Part shown: positions 1-10,321 of the stretch, in pieces
Position numbering within the stretch: position 1 is the stretch's first letter
Layout of the letters: the number at the start of each line of letters is the position of its first letter
From: Verticillium longisporum
Taxonomy: Eukaryota; Ascomycota; Sordariomycetes; Glomerellales; Plectosphaerellaceae
Length of the DNA stretch: 64,000 nt
Reading direction: 5' to 3'
Assembly (NCBI GenBank): GCA_019188255.1
Contig: JAETXT010000003.1
Coordinates: forward strand, 372,001 to 436,000
Translations under genes and position numbers: made by a program
Notes under the pieces: model-generated
Told to the model about the DNA's origin: nothing
Seen by the model: only the letters and a program-made list of their open reading frames with translations
Databases searched by the model: none

Positions 1-1868
1 ATGATAACTGATCCTGAACGGCCCAAAGGTCGGTTCGGTTCCTGCAGTAGCGTTGTTTCCTGCCAAGCGCAGTGGCGGAGCGTTTCAACTTGGATCTCAC
101 GACGCTCGTTGTGGTTAGCGGAAGGGGGGCGGGAAGAAGGGATTGCAGCTTTGCTTCTTTTCGAGCCTCTACCTCACCCCCTCCGGGCTGGTCACTTGTC
201 GAGCAATTGTTGGAGGCAACGTGCCATGCTTGTCTCTTTTTTTTTTTTTTTTTTGGTGGCTGTCCGCCCGGTCTCTCGATGACACTCGGCTGGCGTTCGG
301 GTTGATGTCTCGGTCGGCTGCTGGATGCCGAACTGGCAACAGAAGTCTCAGACAGTGGCAACAACGGCCCGAGACGAATCAGCGATTGCTTTTGCTCCCT
401 TTCGATAACGTTTTCGGACAATGCGTGTCTTGAGAGGGGCAAGCCAGCGTTTTGGTTTCGGACAGATGGCGCCCTTCGCGGCGGCTCGCCAAACCACAAG
501 TCAAGCTGGTGTTGATGGTAAGAATACTCCTCTCCTCTCGACAGCGCAACGACATAAGAAAGTGTGGGGGCCGAGGAGGTTCAACTTTGGGCTGAGGGGT
601 GCAAAAGTGAGAATAGAAACCGCATCATCATTGGCTGAAAGTCTCCATCCAAACAGATACGACGACACGTTTGGTTGGCTGCAACGAACCCTTGAGGTGA
701 GATCGGGCGGCCCCTGGAGACCAGTCGACGGCTGCCCCTGACCAATCCCTGCAGCCGCGCGCCATTGTCTCTTCAAACGGCAATGGCGTCGCTGGGTGGT
801 GGGTCACGACTTCCCTGCCCCAGCACCCTGGTCTTTCTCCTTTCGAACCCAACGGGGCGGTGGGCTTTGCTTTGACCTCCTCTCGTCAACATGCCCATCG
901 TCAACTGGGAGGTTCTTCGGCTACCCATCTCCTTTTCCTGGCCTGCTTGCTTGGATTGTCCGATGTCAGCGATGTCAGCGGAGTGGACAACTGTGCTTTG
1001 CCCCATCCAACAAGGCTGCTAGGGGGGGTTGCCAGCCCGCAAGACATCTTGGCTCGAAGGGGGCCGGCCTCATCCCGTCTTTCTCGACACCCTGTCGTCT
1101 GATGACGGTCATGGCCGTTCCCTACGCCAAGCCGACTGGCCGAACGGTCAGATCAACTCAACTACCCAGGACCATAAGGGTCAATGGTGACCAATACCCG
1201 TTGTAACCTCACAATGCGCTCTTCAGGTCAGCCTTTGAGGAATCAGTCACAGACAGCAACTCTGAGACTCCACACCTCTGCCGGGCCCGATGCAAAAGAA
1301 AAGACCGATGTAGCGGCATGACCCAGTGAATGGAACGCGCCTACCCTGGACAGATCCTGGAACAACCACCCATGGCTGGCCGTGGTGACGGGCTTTCCAG
1401 AGTGCCAGGATCTTGGAGGACCCGTCGCATGGCCCCCGCCCAAGGTACAGGGGCCGGAGCGGGAGCGGAACCCAGGACTTCTCTGATGGCTTGCAAGCGC
1501 AGGCAACGCAAAGCGCTCCGGCTCGGACACACAGACGCTTTGAGAGGCTCGGACTGGCCCTCTCTGGTCTCACGCCCGCCGCCCCCCCCTCCGCGACACC
1601 AGACGACTGCCACTCTCATGTTGGTATATAGACTCGTCCTGCTCTCACCCCTTCAGAGTTTTGCTTCCTCTCACCTCATCGAACTTTTTTCTTTCCTAAC
1701 AAGTTCTTTCGTTCTACAAACAATCAACAGTCTTTCGTTTCAAGGCCAAAGTCATTCGCTTCCTTTGCGCCATCATCTTGACATACACATAATTTGTTTC
1801 CCGTTCCGTTACAAAAGTCCAACTACATTCACTCCTAGGAAGAAAACATCGACATATCCACCCTCACA
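1..1868. other. Left intergenic region and adhesin promoter/leader
   Basis: No coding region can be supported; the ORFs here are short, overlap in several frames and look like chance. A run of about 20 T lies at 237-256. From about 1600 to 1865 the plus strand is strongly CT-rich, as is usual for fungal promoters and leaders, and it ends directly at the adhesin start codon. The left edge could hold the end of a neighbouring gene that I cannot recognise. Confidence 0.5.
1625..1630 (+). promoter_or_regulatory. TATA box candidate for the adhesin gene
   Basis: The hexamer TATATA lies about 240 nt upstream of the adhesin ATG (1869) and just ahead of a CT-rich leader. The position fits a TATA-containing promoter with a long 5' UTR. 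This is motif recognition only; no transcription start can be seen. Confidence 0.4.
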
Positions 1869-3947
1869 ATGAAGAACACTTACGCCCTGATGGCCCTGGC
1901 CGCCAGCCTCGGCGAGGTCTCTGCCACTGTATGTGTGCCCCTGGATAAGCAAGACACGAATATGAATACTGACACACCGATGCAGTGGAAGCACGCCAAG
2001 CCGTTCTCCTGCCCCGACAACACCAACAACGACTGCTTCTCCGACAAGCAGAAGGGTGGTTTTGACTGGCAGGACACCATCCCTGGCAGGATCAGCAACT
2101 ACAACAACTTCGACTTCAAGGGCTGGACCTGTGAATCGAAGCCTGGCCGTACCAACGACCGCTCCATCAAGGGCAAGTGCGGCTCCGACAAGTTCGACGC
2201 CCCCAACTTCGGCTCCGGTGACAAGTTCTCCATCGGCTACTTCGACGTCTCTGTCGAGTTTGACTGCGATCTCGAGTTCCACTACGACATGCCTGATGGC
2301 GGTCTCTGCAAGCACCGCGCCCCTTGCTCCAAGCAGGGCACCACCGTCAAGAACTCCCAGTGCGGTGGAGCCAAGAACGTCACCGTCGTCTACCCTCCCC
2401 AGCCCAACAAGCCCAAGACCAAGTGTGGCGTTGATATCTGGAAGATTGGCTTCGACTGCGACAAGCCCAAGCCTCCCACGCCTCCCAAGTACACCAACCC
2501 TCCCAAGACGACCCTGAGCACCATTTCCGTCCCCTCGACCACCCCCGTCGTCAGCATTCCCGTCTCGTCTGCGCCCGTCGTCTCTGTCCCCGTTTCGGTC
2601 CCCGGCTACTCTGTCCCCGTTGAGTCTGCTCCCGCCTCTTCGGCTCCCGTCGTCTCTGTTCCCGTTCCTTCGGTTCCTGCTTCGGTCCCCGTCGTCTCGA
2701 TCCCCGCCTCGTCGGCTCCCGTCGAGTCTGTCCCTGGCTACTCTGTCCCCGTCGAGTCGGCTCACGCCTCGTCCGCGCCCGTTGTTTCGGTCCCTGTTCC
2801 CTCGGCTCCTGCTTCTTCGGCCCCTGTTGTCTCGGTCCCTGTCTCGGTCCCTGTCGAGTCGGCTCCCGTCTCTTCCGCCCCTGTCGAGTCTGCTCCTGGC
2901 TACTCTGTCCCCGCTGAGAGCGTTCCTGCTGTGACCACCTCCGCCGCCATCCCTGAGCAGTCCATCCCTGTCGTCCCCGAGGAGCCCATCACTCAGGTTA
3001 CCAGCTACCAGACCGTCTCTACCATCTTCACCACCAAGATCAAGACTGTCACCGACTGCGGCCCTGAGAAGCCTGAGTGCGGCGGTGCTGAGACCCCCGT
3101 TGTCGTCACCGTCACCATTCCCCAGACCACCACTGTCTGCGATGTCACTGAGACCATCATCACCACCCCCACCCCCACTGCCGTTAAGCCTGAGCAGCCC
3201 GAGACCCCCGAGTACCCTGAGCAGCCCGAGGTCACCGTCTCTTCCGCCGTCGCTGTGCCTTCCGGCACCGCCCCTGAGACCCCCATCGAGACCCTCCCCT
3301 GCCCTGACGTCGTCCCCAAGTGCCTGAACACCTGGATCTTCTCTGTTGGCTGCCAGGACAACACCGACACCGCCTGCTACTGCCCCGACGTTGCCTTCGT
3401 TGAGAACATCTTCTCCTGCATCTACGCCTATGGTGGATCCGACGACGTCATCTCTGAGGCCACCAAGTTCTTCCAGGGTGTCTGCGCCGGTCACGTCAAG
3501 GAGAACCCCGCCATCGTCACCGATGCTGAGCGTATCAACACCGTCATCACCGTTGTCCCCACCGCCACCTCCGGTGCTCACTACACCACCATCACTCTTG
3601 ACGCCACCACTGTCGTCCCCTGCGTCACCGACGGCACCACCATTGAGGGTTCCTCCACGACCACCGTCATCAAGTCCACCATCGAGGTCCCCAAGGTCGA
3701 CTTCACCACCCCCGCCGGTGCCACTGACGTCGTTCCCATCGCCCCCACCGTCGTCCCAATCGTTGAGACCCCCGGTGCCCCTGCGGAGCCCACTCTCGTT
3801 GTTGCTCCCTCTGCCCCCGCCGGCACTGGCGGTGTCATCCCCACCCCTGCCCCCTCTGGCCAGGTCCCCGTTGAGGCCGGCGCCGGCAAGGTCTCCGCTG
3901 GCGTTGGAGCTGTCATGGCCATCATGGCCCTCATGGTCGCTATGTAA
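1869..3947 (+). CDS. MAD1: MAD1-like GPI-anchored cell-wall adhesin
   Basis: Secreted surface protein resembling the Metarhizium adhesin MAD1, which binds conidia to insect cuticle. Residues 1-20 form a signal peptide. A Cys-containing N-terminal module follows with the GFDW and FDFKGW motifs seen in that family. Next comes a Ser/Pro/Val-rich repeat stalk (about nt 2520-2940, three copies of PGYSVP), then Thr-rich linkers. A CFEM-like Cys cluster lies at about nt 3295-3505 and contains CYC; I count seven Cys, not the usual eight. The C-terminus is a short hydrophobic GPI-type tail ending at the stop. A 57-nt intron (1929-1985: GTATGT donor, CTGAC branch, CAG acceptor) is in frame, so an unspliced reading stays open as 692 codons; the spliced product is about 673 aa. 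Family assignment is from remembered architecture and motifs; the adhesive role is inferred. Confidence 0.8.
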   Translation: MKNTYALMALAASLGEVSATVCVPLDKQDTNMNTDTPMQWKHAKPFSCPDNTNNDCFSDKQKGGFDWQDTIPGRISNYNNFDFKGWTCESKPGRTNDRSIKGKCGSDKFDAPNFGSGDKFSIGYFDVSVEFDCDLEFHYDMPDGGLCKHRAPCSKQGTTVKNSQCGGAKNVTVVYPPQPNKPKTKCGVDIWKIGFDCDKPKPPTPPKYTNPPKTTLSTISVPSTTPVVSIPVSSAPVVSVPVSVPGYSVPVESAPASSAPVVSVPVPSVPASVPVVSIPASSAPVESVPGYSVPVESAHASSAPVVSVPVPSAPASSAPVVSVPVSVPVESAPVSSAPVESAPGYSVPAESVPAVTTSAAIPEQSIPVVPEEPITQVTSYQTVSTIFTTKIKTVTDCGPEKPECGGAETPVVVTVTIPQTTTVCDVTETIITTPTPTAVKPEQPETPEYPEQPEVTVSSAVAVPSGTAPETPIETLPCPDVVPKCLNTWIFSVGCQDNTDTACYCPDVAFVENIFSCIYAYGGSDDVISEATKFFQGVCAGHVKENPAIVTDAERINTVITVVPTATSGAHYTTITLDATTVVPCVTDGTTIEGSSTTTVIKSTIEVPKVDFTTPAGATDVVPIAPTVVPIVETPGAPAEPTLVVAPSAPAGTGGVIPTPAPSGQVPVEAGAGKVSAGVGAVMAIMALMVAM
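1929..1985 (+). other. In-frame 57-nt intron in the adhesin gene
   Basis: The donor GTATGT, a CTGAC branch site and the acceptor TGCAG are all present, and the length is a multiple of three. Removing it joins the signal peptide directly to the Trp-Lys-His start of the mature domain. Gene callers may read through it. Confidence 0.75.
2520..2940 (+). repeat. Ser/Pro/Val-rich stalk repeats of the adhesin
   Basis: Degenerate tandem repeats encode units built from PGYSVPVESAP and SSAPVVSVPV. The PGYSVP element starts near 2601, 2733 and 2895, giving spacings of about 44 and 54 codons. Codons are mostly TCN/CCC/GTC. Such stalks hold the adhesive domain off the cell wall in fungal adhesins and often vary in length between strains. 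Confidence 0.75.
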
Positions 3948-4499
3948 AGCGCACCGCACTCCATTTTCTTATCTTGTCAATCCCCGCACACGCACAAACA
4001 CATTGGCGCCGTCCTGAGAGGGCGGTGGCACCTGTAGACTTTTGTCACATATCTCTCTCACATACAATCGCCAACAAACAATGTGAACACATAATACCAT
4101 TCTCACGATCCTTACGAACGATACATTTTGCATGGGAGGTTTTTGGTCTGGAAAAGAGACGGCAATCGCGAGTGGGGGTTTTCGGCTTTACTGGCCGCCC
4201 TCCTCCGGTTTGTCAACAGTTGACTGTGGCACAGAAGAAGCACAACGATACCCTGGCTGGTTGGATGGTGTAATATTAATAGCTGATAGCAACAAAACAT
4301 GTGCCCTTTACTCTTTTGATCCTTGTGACTCAACATGACGAACTTGTGAACCCAAAGCGTAAACCGTCGATACTGCTATAATCGAGCCTGGTCAATCATT
4401 CGGGGCGCACCAGCCAACATGTACATTGACTACTGCTGAGCTACCAACGACAACGCCTAATTACTCCCACAGTCCCTGTGCACTATACGAAGCTGGGTA
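3948..4499. other. Intergenic region between convergent genes
   Basis: This stretch lies between the 3' ends of the adhesin gene (+) and the next gene (-). It is relatively AT-rich and presumably holds both 3' UTRs. I see no gene or RNA feature in it. Confidence 0.5.
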
Positions 4500-6074
4500 C
4501 TATGAGGCAATCAGTAAAGTCATAGGCAAATCATGATACATCTGATAGTCCATCTCTTGACTCCATTCAATAACCATAAACTTAGTCAGGGCAACGATTG
4601 TATCCGTAGAGAGTGGGAGCACAGCCCATTCTTGCGCTCCATCAGCGAGAGAGCTCGCGTTATCGGCATCTCGCCAGAAATGTGTTTCATCAAGGTTGCA
4701 GGCTGCATGAACAAGAAGGTAGGCCGTATCGACGACGGCTCGAACGGCATCACCACTGTCGCCGTGCCCGGCCATAACTGTCGAGTGAACAACGTCAGGC
4801 ATGTGATGTAGAACCATATCAGATGCCCATCCTCGCGCCATCAGCGTCTTGCTTTTCTGCTTCACCGTCTGTCGAAGCATGTCGGCCAGCTGGCCCCGAT
4901 GCAAATCCATACAAGGCTTTCCGAAGCCGAGAATGATATGCCGCATGCCACGGTGCAGGGACCATGACAATGTGTTCCAGGGGATCGAGTCCATGGCCTG
5001 CACCAGAATCTCCCTCTCCAGCGGCGGTATTAATATCCACACAGATTTGCCCTGCTCTAGGCTGGGGGCTTCAATGTGGACAGTGCCCTCGGATTCGATT
5101 GTCGGGAACGGATATGGCGTGTCTATCCGAGCAAGCAGATCGACTGGATACACAACGCCGCCTGACATGTTGTACAAGTGGCGGCTGCCATGCGCGCCTG
5201 CATATCCGTTTTTTTGAAAGCGAAGGACTGCGCTTGAACTTTTGCGGCCGGGAAAGGCTACGCAGAGGCCTTTTCGGTTCTTGAGGATTCCTGACATCAT
5301 TTCCACGCAACAGTCTACTCTCACGTGTAGCAGGGGCGGATAGGGGTCCGATCCTGGCGCGGCCAGGATATCGTGGGGGGACAGCCTGACAATGGCCAGG
5401 TCTCCAATGGGCCACTCGATAGTCCACAAACCTCCATACGATGGATAAGAAGCCCGGTAGCCTGCTGCGCCGACATGGCGGAAGCCCTCGCGGGCACTTG
5501 TCATTGCGAGCATAACGATGAGCGTCGTTCGCGAAATTGTGGCACAGGCCGCAGACCGATGAAGTATGAGGCGTTGCGTGGGGGTGTTTGACCAGGTGCT
5601 CGCGACTTTTGATATGCCCACTACATCGCTCCGTCTGTCTTGGCCGGTAATCTGGCGATACGTGCTGTCTTCAGGACCTTCGGATCCATCGGTAACCGGT
5701 AACAGGGTTGCGATTGAGCTTGTTTCGAAATGGTGATCCACCGCTTGCGGGTGAAAGATCTCCATGACGACAGCCCAAGACGCGGTGCCATGAGAAGGAT
5801 CGGGCCGACGGGACAAAAAGACAGATTTTAGGCCACAAAAGCCTTGCGTGAGAGTTGCTGTGATGACAGGGCCAACAAGGATAGGAGGTCGGAGGTTGTA
5901 CCACGCTTTCGACGCTTGGCGACTTGTCCATATTCCCAAGACCGCTGTGCCCCTAAAGGGAGAGTAGGGATCAAGCCGTTCCTGAATCACGTTTCCCTGG
6001 GCAATCAACGATCCCAGCCCTAATGCGGTTGCAATCGTTCCGATCCAGGACGAGGCTGCGTTGGAAAAGTCCAT
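4500..6074 (-). CDS. Conserved fungal protein of unknown function
   Basis: Single-exon reading frame of 524 aa from the ATG at 6074; an in-frame ATG at 6128 would add 18 residues. I prefer the internal Met because the sequence that follows (MDFSNAASSWIGTIATALG) looks like a real N-terminus with a short hydrophobic segment, which may be a membrane anchor or signal. The body is Cys- and Trp-containing, has no low-complexity run and no catalytic motif I can name, and its codon use resembles the neighbouring genes. The phrase around residues 20-45 (GSLIAQGNVIQERLDP) is typical of a family of uncharacterised ascomycete proteins, but I cannot attach a function. Likely real because of its length and the absence of a strong competing frame. 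Confidence 0.65.
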   Translation of the reverse strand: MDFSNAASSWIGTIATALGLGSLIAQGNVIQERLDPYSPFRGTAVLGIWTSRQASKAWYNLRPPILVGPVITATLTQGFCGLKSVFLSRRPDPSHGTASWAVVMEIFHPQAVDHHFETSSIATLLPVTDGSEGPEDSTYRQITGQDRRSDVVGISKVASTWSNTPTQRLILHRSAACATISRTTLIVMLAMTSAREGFRHVGAAGYRASYPSYGGLWTIEWPIGDLAIVRLSPHDILAAPGSDPYPPLLHVRVDCCVEMMSGILKNRKGLCVAFPGRKSSSAVLRFQKNGYAGAHGSRHLYNMSGGVVYPVDLLARIDTPYPFPTIESEGTVHIEAPSLEQGKSVWILIPPLEREILVQAMDSIPWNTLSWSLHRGMRHIILGFGKPCMDLHRGQLADMLRQTVKQKSKTLMARGWASDMVLHHMPDVVHSTVMAGHGDSGDAVRAVVDTAYLLVHAACNLDETHFWRDADNASSLADGAQEWAVLPLSTDTIVALTKFMVIEWSQEMDYQMYHDLPMTLLIAS

Positions 6075-6656
6075 TCTCCTAAGACTGAAATGCGTCTGAG
6101 GTGTAGTTGGTGCATGGGCAAGAGGCACACTCGGGCGACGAGCCTGTTTGTACTCAACACTTTGTTTTTATACCCTCAGATTGATAGAAGTGCCTTACAT
6201 TATGTTGTACCACCATACGTGACATTGGTCCATGACGGAATGCTCTCTGCTCGACCCTGTATTGATCTGCTACGAGAAGGTACTTTCTCTCCAGTGAGCC
6301 TTTTGTACAGTAAATTGAAGGACGGTGAGGTTCAAGTTGGTGGAAGTCAGCGACGTAAATAGATCATGAACTTGGCAAGTTCATGGGTGGTCACATGCAT
6401 CGGGAGATAGCAAGTGAATCCTGGGTTTTATTCTTATCGTGTTCGTCATGACTGCACGGATATGTGGCGGCCCTCTGTAGTAAGGAAAATCGCTACAGCC
6501 GAGGTATGTGTCAATTGTCTTCATCAACGCCCTCCCACCCCCCCCTTGCCCTCCCTAGTCGTCCATCTTCTTGCACCATCATGCCATGCAAACAGCCCAC
6601 CGCTCGTCGTCAAAAAGGCTGGCTCATCAAAAGGAAAATGCTCACCCGGTGAGCTG
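6075..6656. other. Intergenic region between tandem minus-strand genes
   Basis: Promoter and leader of the unknown gene at 4500-6074 and the 3' end of the F-box-like gene. I see no additional gene. Confidence 0.4.
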
Positions 6657-8365
6657 CTACTCTAGCTTGAGCTGCGCAGGCGGCAGCACGGTCTTGTTCC
6701 TGAGGACCTCGAGCGACGACACGCCGTGCAGGACCATCTCCCTCGTCCAGAGGTTGGTGTGGATGAACTTGAACATGCCCTCGTAGCGGGGCAGGGTGAG
6801 CTCGGGGACGACGTGCAGGTCGGGGACGACGTGCAGGTCGGTGGCGGCCTTGGCGCGGACGACCTCGCGCCAGGCGCGCTTGACGCCCTCGCCGAGGACA
6901 AAGTCCCAGGTGCCCTCCCAGGCGAGGGTGGCGTGGCCGCCGCGGACGAGGTAGCGGAAGACGCCGCCGCTGTGCTTGCAGACGCTGTAGAGCTCGAGGG
7001 CGCACAGGTCGGGCATGCGGCGGGCGGCGCGGGCGGCGGCGAGGAAGAGGGCGTTGAGCTGGTCCGGGTCCTCGTCGTAGTGGATGGCGGACGAGGTGAG
7101 GGTGAGCCAGCGGAGGCGGGGCCAGTGGGGGAGGAGCTCGGGTGTGCGCGCGGCGCGGACCTCGAAGAAGGGCTGGAAGAAGTGGCGCGCGTCGGCCATG
7201 AAGGACACGGCGAGCTCCTCGAGCTGGAGGCTGCGGCGGGCGATGGTGATGGCGAGGGCGGCGCACGTGCGCGGCTCGCCCTCGTCGGCCGAGTCGTGCT
7301 GGCTCGCGGCGTCGTTTGCGTTGCCGCCGGCGAGGTCGAGGTCGTCCTCGTCCTCGAACCCGTCGTCGTCATCAAGGATCGGAGTACCGTCCGGGTGTAG
7401 GACGAGGCGTGGCTGCGGCTCGTCGTCTGGGTGGTCAAAGTGCTCGAACAGGCTCAGGCGGCGGATCGTGTTGGGCCAAAAGGGGAGAAACCTCGCGCGA
7501 TCTGGACGTGTCAGCAGGTGGGTGTGTCTTCTGTGCAAGAGAGAGAGAGAGAGAGAGAGAGAAGCAGGAAAGGAAGAAGTAAAAAAAAAAAAGAAAGAAA
7601 AAAATTACCCATGTCAATCACCTCTTGCGCGCCGTCGTCATACTGCTGAAACGGCTCATACCGCACCTCGGCCAGGCGAGGCAGACTGGACACGAGGGTG
7701 AGCACGGCAATGGAATCAATGTTGCGCCAGCACCGGCGGAGGATGGAGAGCTTGGTGATGACGTCGACGCTCGGCAGGCCGTGCTGGCCGACCCAGCCCG
7801 TGTCGATGAAGGAGAAGTCGAGGTGCGAATCGAAATACCGCGACTCGCCCTCCTCTGTGATGCCGGCGGCGCCTGACATGGCCAGCGTGTCGCTCGGCGA
7901 GCGCGCGCACAGCTCGACCTCGAGCCCAGGGCTCTCCTCCATCTTCCAGGCGGCGAGTTCATTGAACAAGCTGATGATAGTTGTGCTGAAAGCAATGTCG
8001 TTGTCGGTCTGCTCATCATCCGTCTCGGGCACCCTGGCCTTTTTCTTGTTGTACTTGGGAAGCTCAATGCCCAGCAGCAGGTGCTTCAGGTATCTTCGAC
8101 GCGGGCCGACGACGAGACTGACGAAATCGGCGAGGTCGCCGGCGGTGACGCGCAGCGAGGCAAAGTTGGCGGGCTCGACGGCGTCCTGCCAGTCTCTGCA
8201 GACGACGGCGTAGGAGGCGAGGTGGTGGGCCTTGGGTTTCTGCTGCGCCGCGGCGATGGCAAAGCTGAGGGTCAAGGCTTTGAGCTCGGCAGGGAGGCCA
8301 TTCCAGCCGACCATGTCGGGGTCGGAGGAGGTCGTTTCGCTGCCGGTGACGGGGACGAGGCGCAT
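6657..8365 (-). CDS. F-box-like protein, two exons
   Basis: Exon 1 is 8365-7609 and exon 2 is 7501-6657, with a 107-nt intron (7608-7502: donor GTAATT, CTGAC branch, CAG acceptor) that restores a continuous frame (…IDM-DRARF…). An F-box-like motif follows the chosen start: GLPAELKALTLSFAI, then VCRDWQDAV, matching the LPxEL and CRxW pattern by which F-box proteins bind Skp1 in SCF ubiquitin ligases. The rest (SLPRLAEV, LRWLTL, LCALELYSV) looks like degenerate leucine-rich or armadillo-like helices. An acidic stretch (DDDDGFEDEDD) lies early in exon 2. The open frame extends upstream to 8524, so the start is uncertain; ATGs at 8365 or just before the F-box are best. The gene is divergent from the CREG-type gene. 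No substrate can be inferred. Confidence 0.65.
7502..7608 (-). other. F-box gene intron with purine microsatellite
   Basis: The intron contains a (GA)n tract (about 7539-7562) and an A-rich run (about 7581-7605) on the plus strand, so the transcript carries a long CT-rich and T-rich tract upstream of the branch site, as fungal introns often do. Confidence 0.6.
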
Positions 8366-9271
8366 GTGGCGCGGGGGGTCAGGGCGCTCAAGCGCCGGCT
8401 CGGCGATGAATATGGCTTCAAGGTCTCTCCAGTGGGTATGCCGAGGATGAGGAAGAAAGCCGTGCCATGTGGTTGGTGTCGATGCGTGTGGATGGCGGCA
8501 TGTCCAGCAGGCGGGCACAAGCAAGCAGGATGCAGGCGAGGAGGGGGGATGGGGTGGGATGGGATGGTGGGGTTGGAGTTGAAGAGTCGAAAATGTTTAT
8601 CTTATCGGTCATCGCACTGAGGGCGTGACGATTGGGCGGTGAGCGCCACGACCTGGGATAACTGCTATATGGCTTACAGCATTCCACATGACATGTTCGA
8701 CTCAGGCATATCGCTGCAGACCCTTGTCATCTGTGTGGTCCCGGCGGATCCCTCGTCGGAACGACACACCAATGAAGAGCGAGGAAACCATCTGATAAGA
8801 TCATTTCTCCTGATGGCTGGCGCCTCGGCCATTGGTTCCGCTGGGGTCGGAGTGGAGTGCCAAGGAATGGCGAAGGCAGCTGGTCACATGGTTCCGACCC
8901 CAAACGTCAGACGCCCCCCGCCAACGGTCCCCAAGACTCGTCTCTTTATGCTTCTTCCCCTACCACCACACCACTTTTCTGCTCATGCAAAGCGGATAGT
9001 GAACTCATCTGTGGACTGCCATGCCACTGCTAGCCTCTGCCGACGACGAATTCTTCTTGCTAGTCTGAGTCCAGGCATCTTGGCTCACGCCTCCGAAGTC
9101 GTTCATCGCTCATACGATCCCTCTCAACCCCACCCCTTCCCCCCTCAACTACTACTACTTAACCTACGGCATCCCTCGCGAGAGAGCTTCAATCTCTCTC
9201 TTTTCGTGTCTGGTCTGCCCAAAACCTCTCTTCCCCGCCCTAACCCCCCCATCTCCAAGTCTCGCCTCGCC
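8366..9271. other. Divergent intergenic region
   Basis: About 900 nt lie between the F-box-like gene (-) and the CREG-type gene (+). CT-rich blocks near 9120-9265 probably mark the leader of the latter. The plus-strand frame is open back to 8639, but the upstream part shows no protein-like character. Confidence 0.45.
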
Positions 9272-9477
9272 ATGAAATCCACCATCCTCATCAGTGCCCT
9301 TGCGGCGGCCACCCGGGCCTATGACCTCGACATGTCTCCGCCTCACCCAGACTACATCTTCTCCAACCCTGCCGTTGAGGCTGCCGACCGCCGCATCCCC
9401 ACCGCCCACGAGTCGGCCGTCATGGGCCGCCGCATTCTGGCCCTCACGAAGCTGGGCCATCTCGCCACCGTCTTCCC

Positions 9478-9525
<48 letters not shown>

Positions 9526-10321
9526 CATCCTCGACCACGACGAGGAGACCGAGGCCCAAGACTGGCGACGTCCCGCCGGCCTCGAAGGCGCCCCCATCGG
9601 CATGATGGACTACGTCGCCGACTGCGAGTCCGACGGCAACCCCACCATCCTCGCCATCAACATTGCCACGACCTTCCAGAACATCCGCGCCGGCTCCAAC
9701 CTCTCCGTCTCCGTGCGCTGGACGCCCCCCTACCCCCCCGTCAACCGCATGATGATGGCGGCGCGTCACCGTCACGGCCACGGCCACACCCTCGGTCCCG
9801 CCGGCCGCAGCTGGCTCGAGCGGGCCCGCGACTACCTCTTCTCCCAGCCCCCTGCCCCCTCGTCCTGCTCCTCCTCCTCCTCGCACGACGACGACGGCGA
9901 AAAGTGCCAGTTCCACGACGACGAGCACGCCCACGGCCTCCCCCGCGACACGGTCCCCTACTCGGCCGCCAACCTCCCCCGCTTCTCCCTCATCGGCTAT
10001 CTCGAGAAGATCGACGACGCCTCCGACCCCCTCGTCGCCGCCCGCCTCGCCGCCTGCTTCGTGCGCACCCACCCGGACGCCAAGTACTGGCTCCCCCGCA
10101 ACCCCCTCCACGCGGGCGAGTGGGCCCGCCCCGCCGTCACATCCGTCTACTGGGTCGGCGGCTCCGGCGACCGCGCCTACATCGGCTGGCTGCCCGTCGA
10201 CGACTGGCACAGCATTACCCGCGACGAGTGGGAGGCCATTGAGCTGCCCGGTGAGCGCGAGGGCTGGAGGGAGTGGAGCGTCCCCGGCGACGAGGAGAAG
10301 GAATACGCCGTGGACCTCTAG
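9272..10321 (+). CDS. Secreted CREG-like FMN-binding split-barrel protein
   Basis: 349 aa. The start at 9272 is chosen because it opens a signal peptide (MKSTILISALAAATRAY); the upstream in-frame ATGs lie in promoter-like sequence. The body follows the CREG/pyridoxamine 5'-phosphate oxidase-like pattern: HESAVMGRRIL, LGHLATVFP, then GAPIGMMDYVADCESDG and PTILAINIATTFQN, RFSLIGYLEKID, and a C-terminal CFVRTHPDAKYWL…YWVGGSGDRAYIGW block. In this family the fold is a split barrel often found in secreted or lysosomal-type glycoproteins; enzymatic activity is usually absent or unknown. Two low-complexity inserts interrupt the fold: a poly-Ser run encoded by a hexanucleotide repeat, and a His-rich then Ser/Asp-rich loop (HRHGHGH). 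Single exon. Confidence 0.75.
9478..9531 (+). repeat. TCCTCG hexanucleotide repeat encoding poly-Ser
   Basis: About nine tandem TCCTCG units encode an uninterrupted Ser tract in the CREG-like protein. The unit is a multiple of three, so length changes keep the frame. It is likely to vary between strains. Confidence 0.85.

Noticed and set aside
1809..3959. 716-codon minus-strand ORF opposite the adhesin
   Set aside because: It is a Gly/Asp-rich mirror of the highly biased Ser/Pro/Val codons on the plus strand; the plus strand has signal peptide, Cys domains and GPI tail.
6726..7400. 224-codon plus-strand ORF opposite F-box exon 2
   Set aside because: Glu/Gly/Val-rich shadow of a GC-biased exon; no domain.
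9164..10210. 348-codon minus-strand ORF opposite the CREG-like gene
   Set aside because: Gly/Val/Glu-rich low complexity typical of antisense to GC-rich coding sequence; the sense strand has the family motifs.
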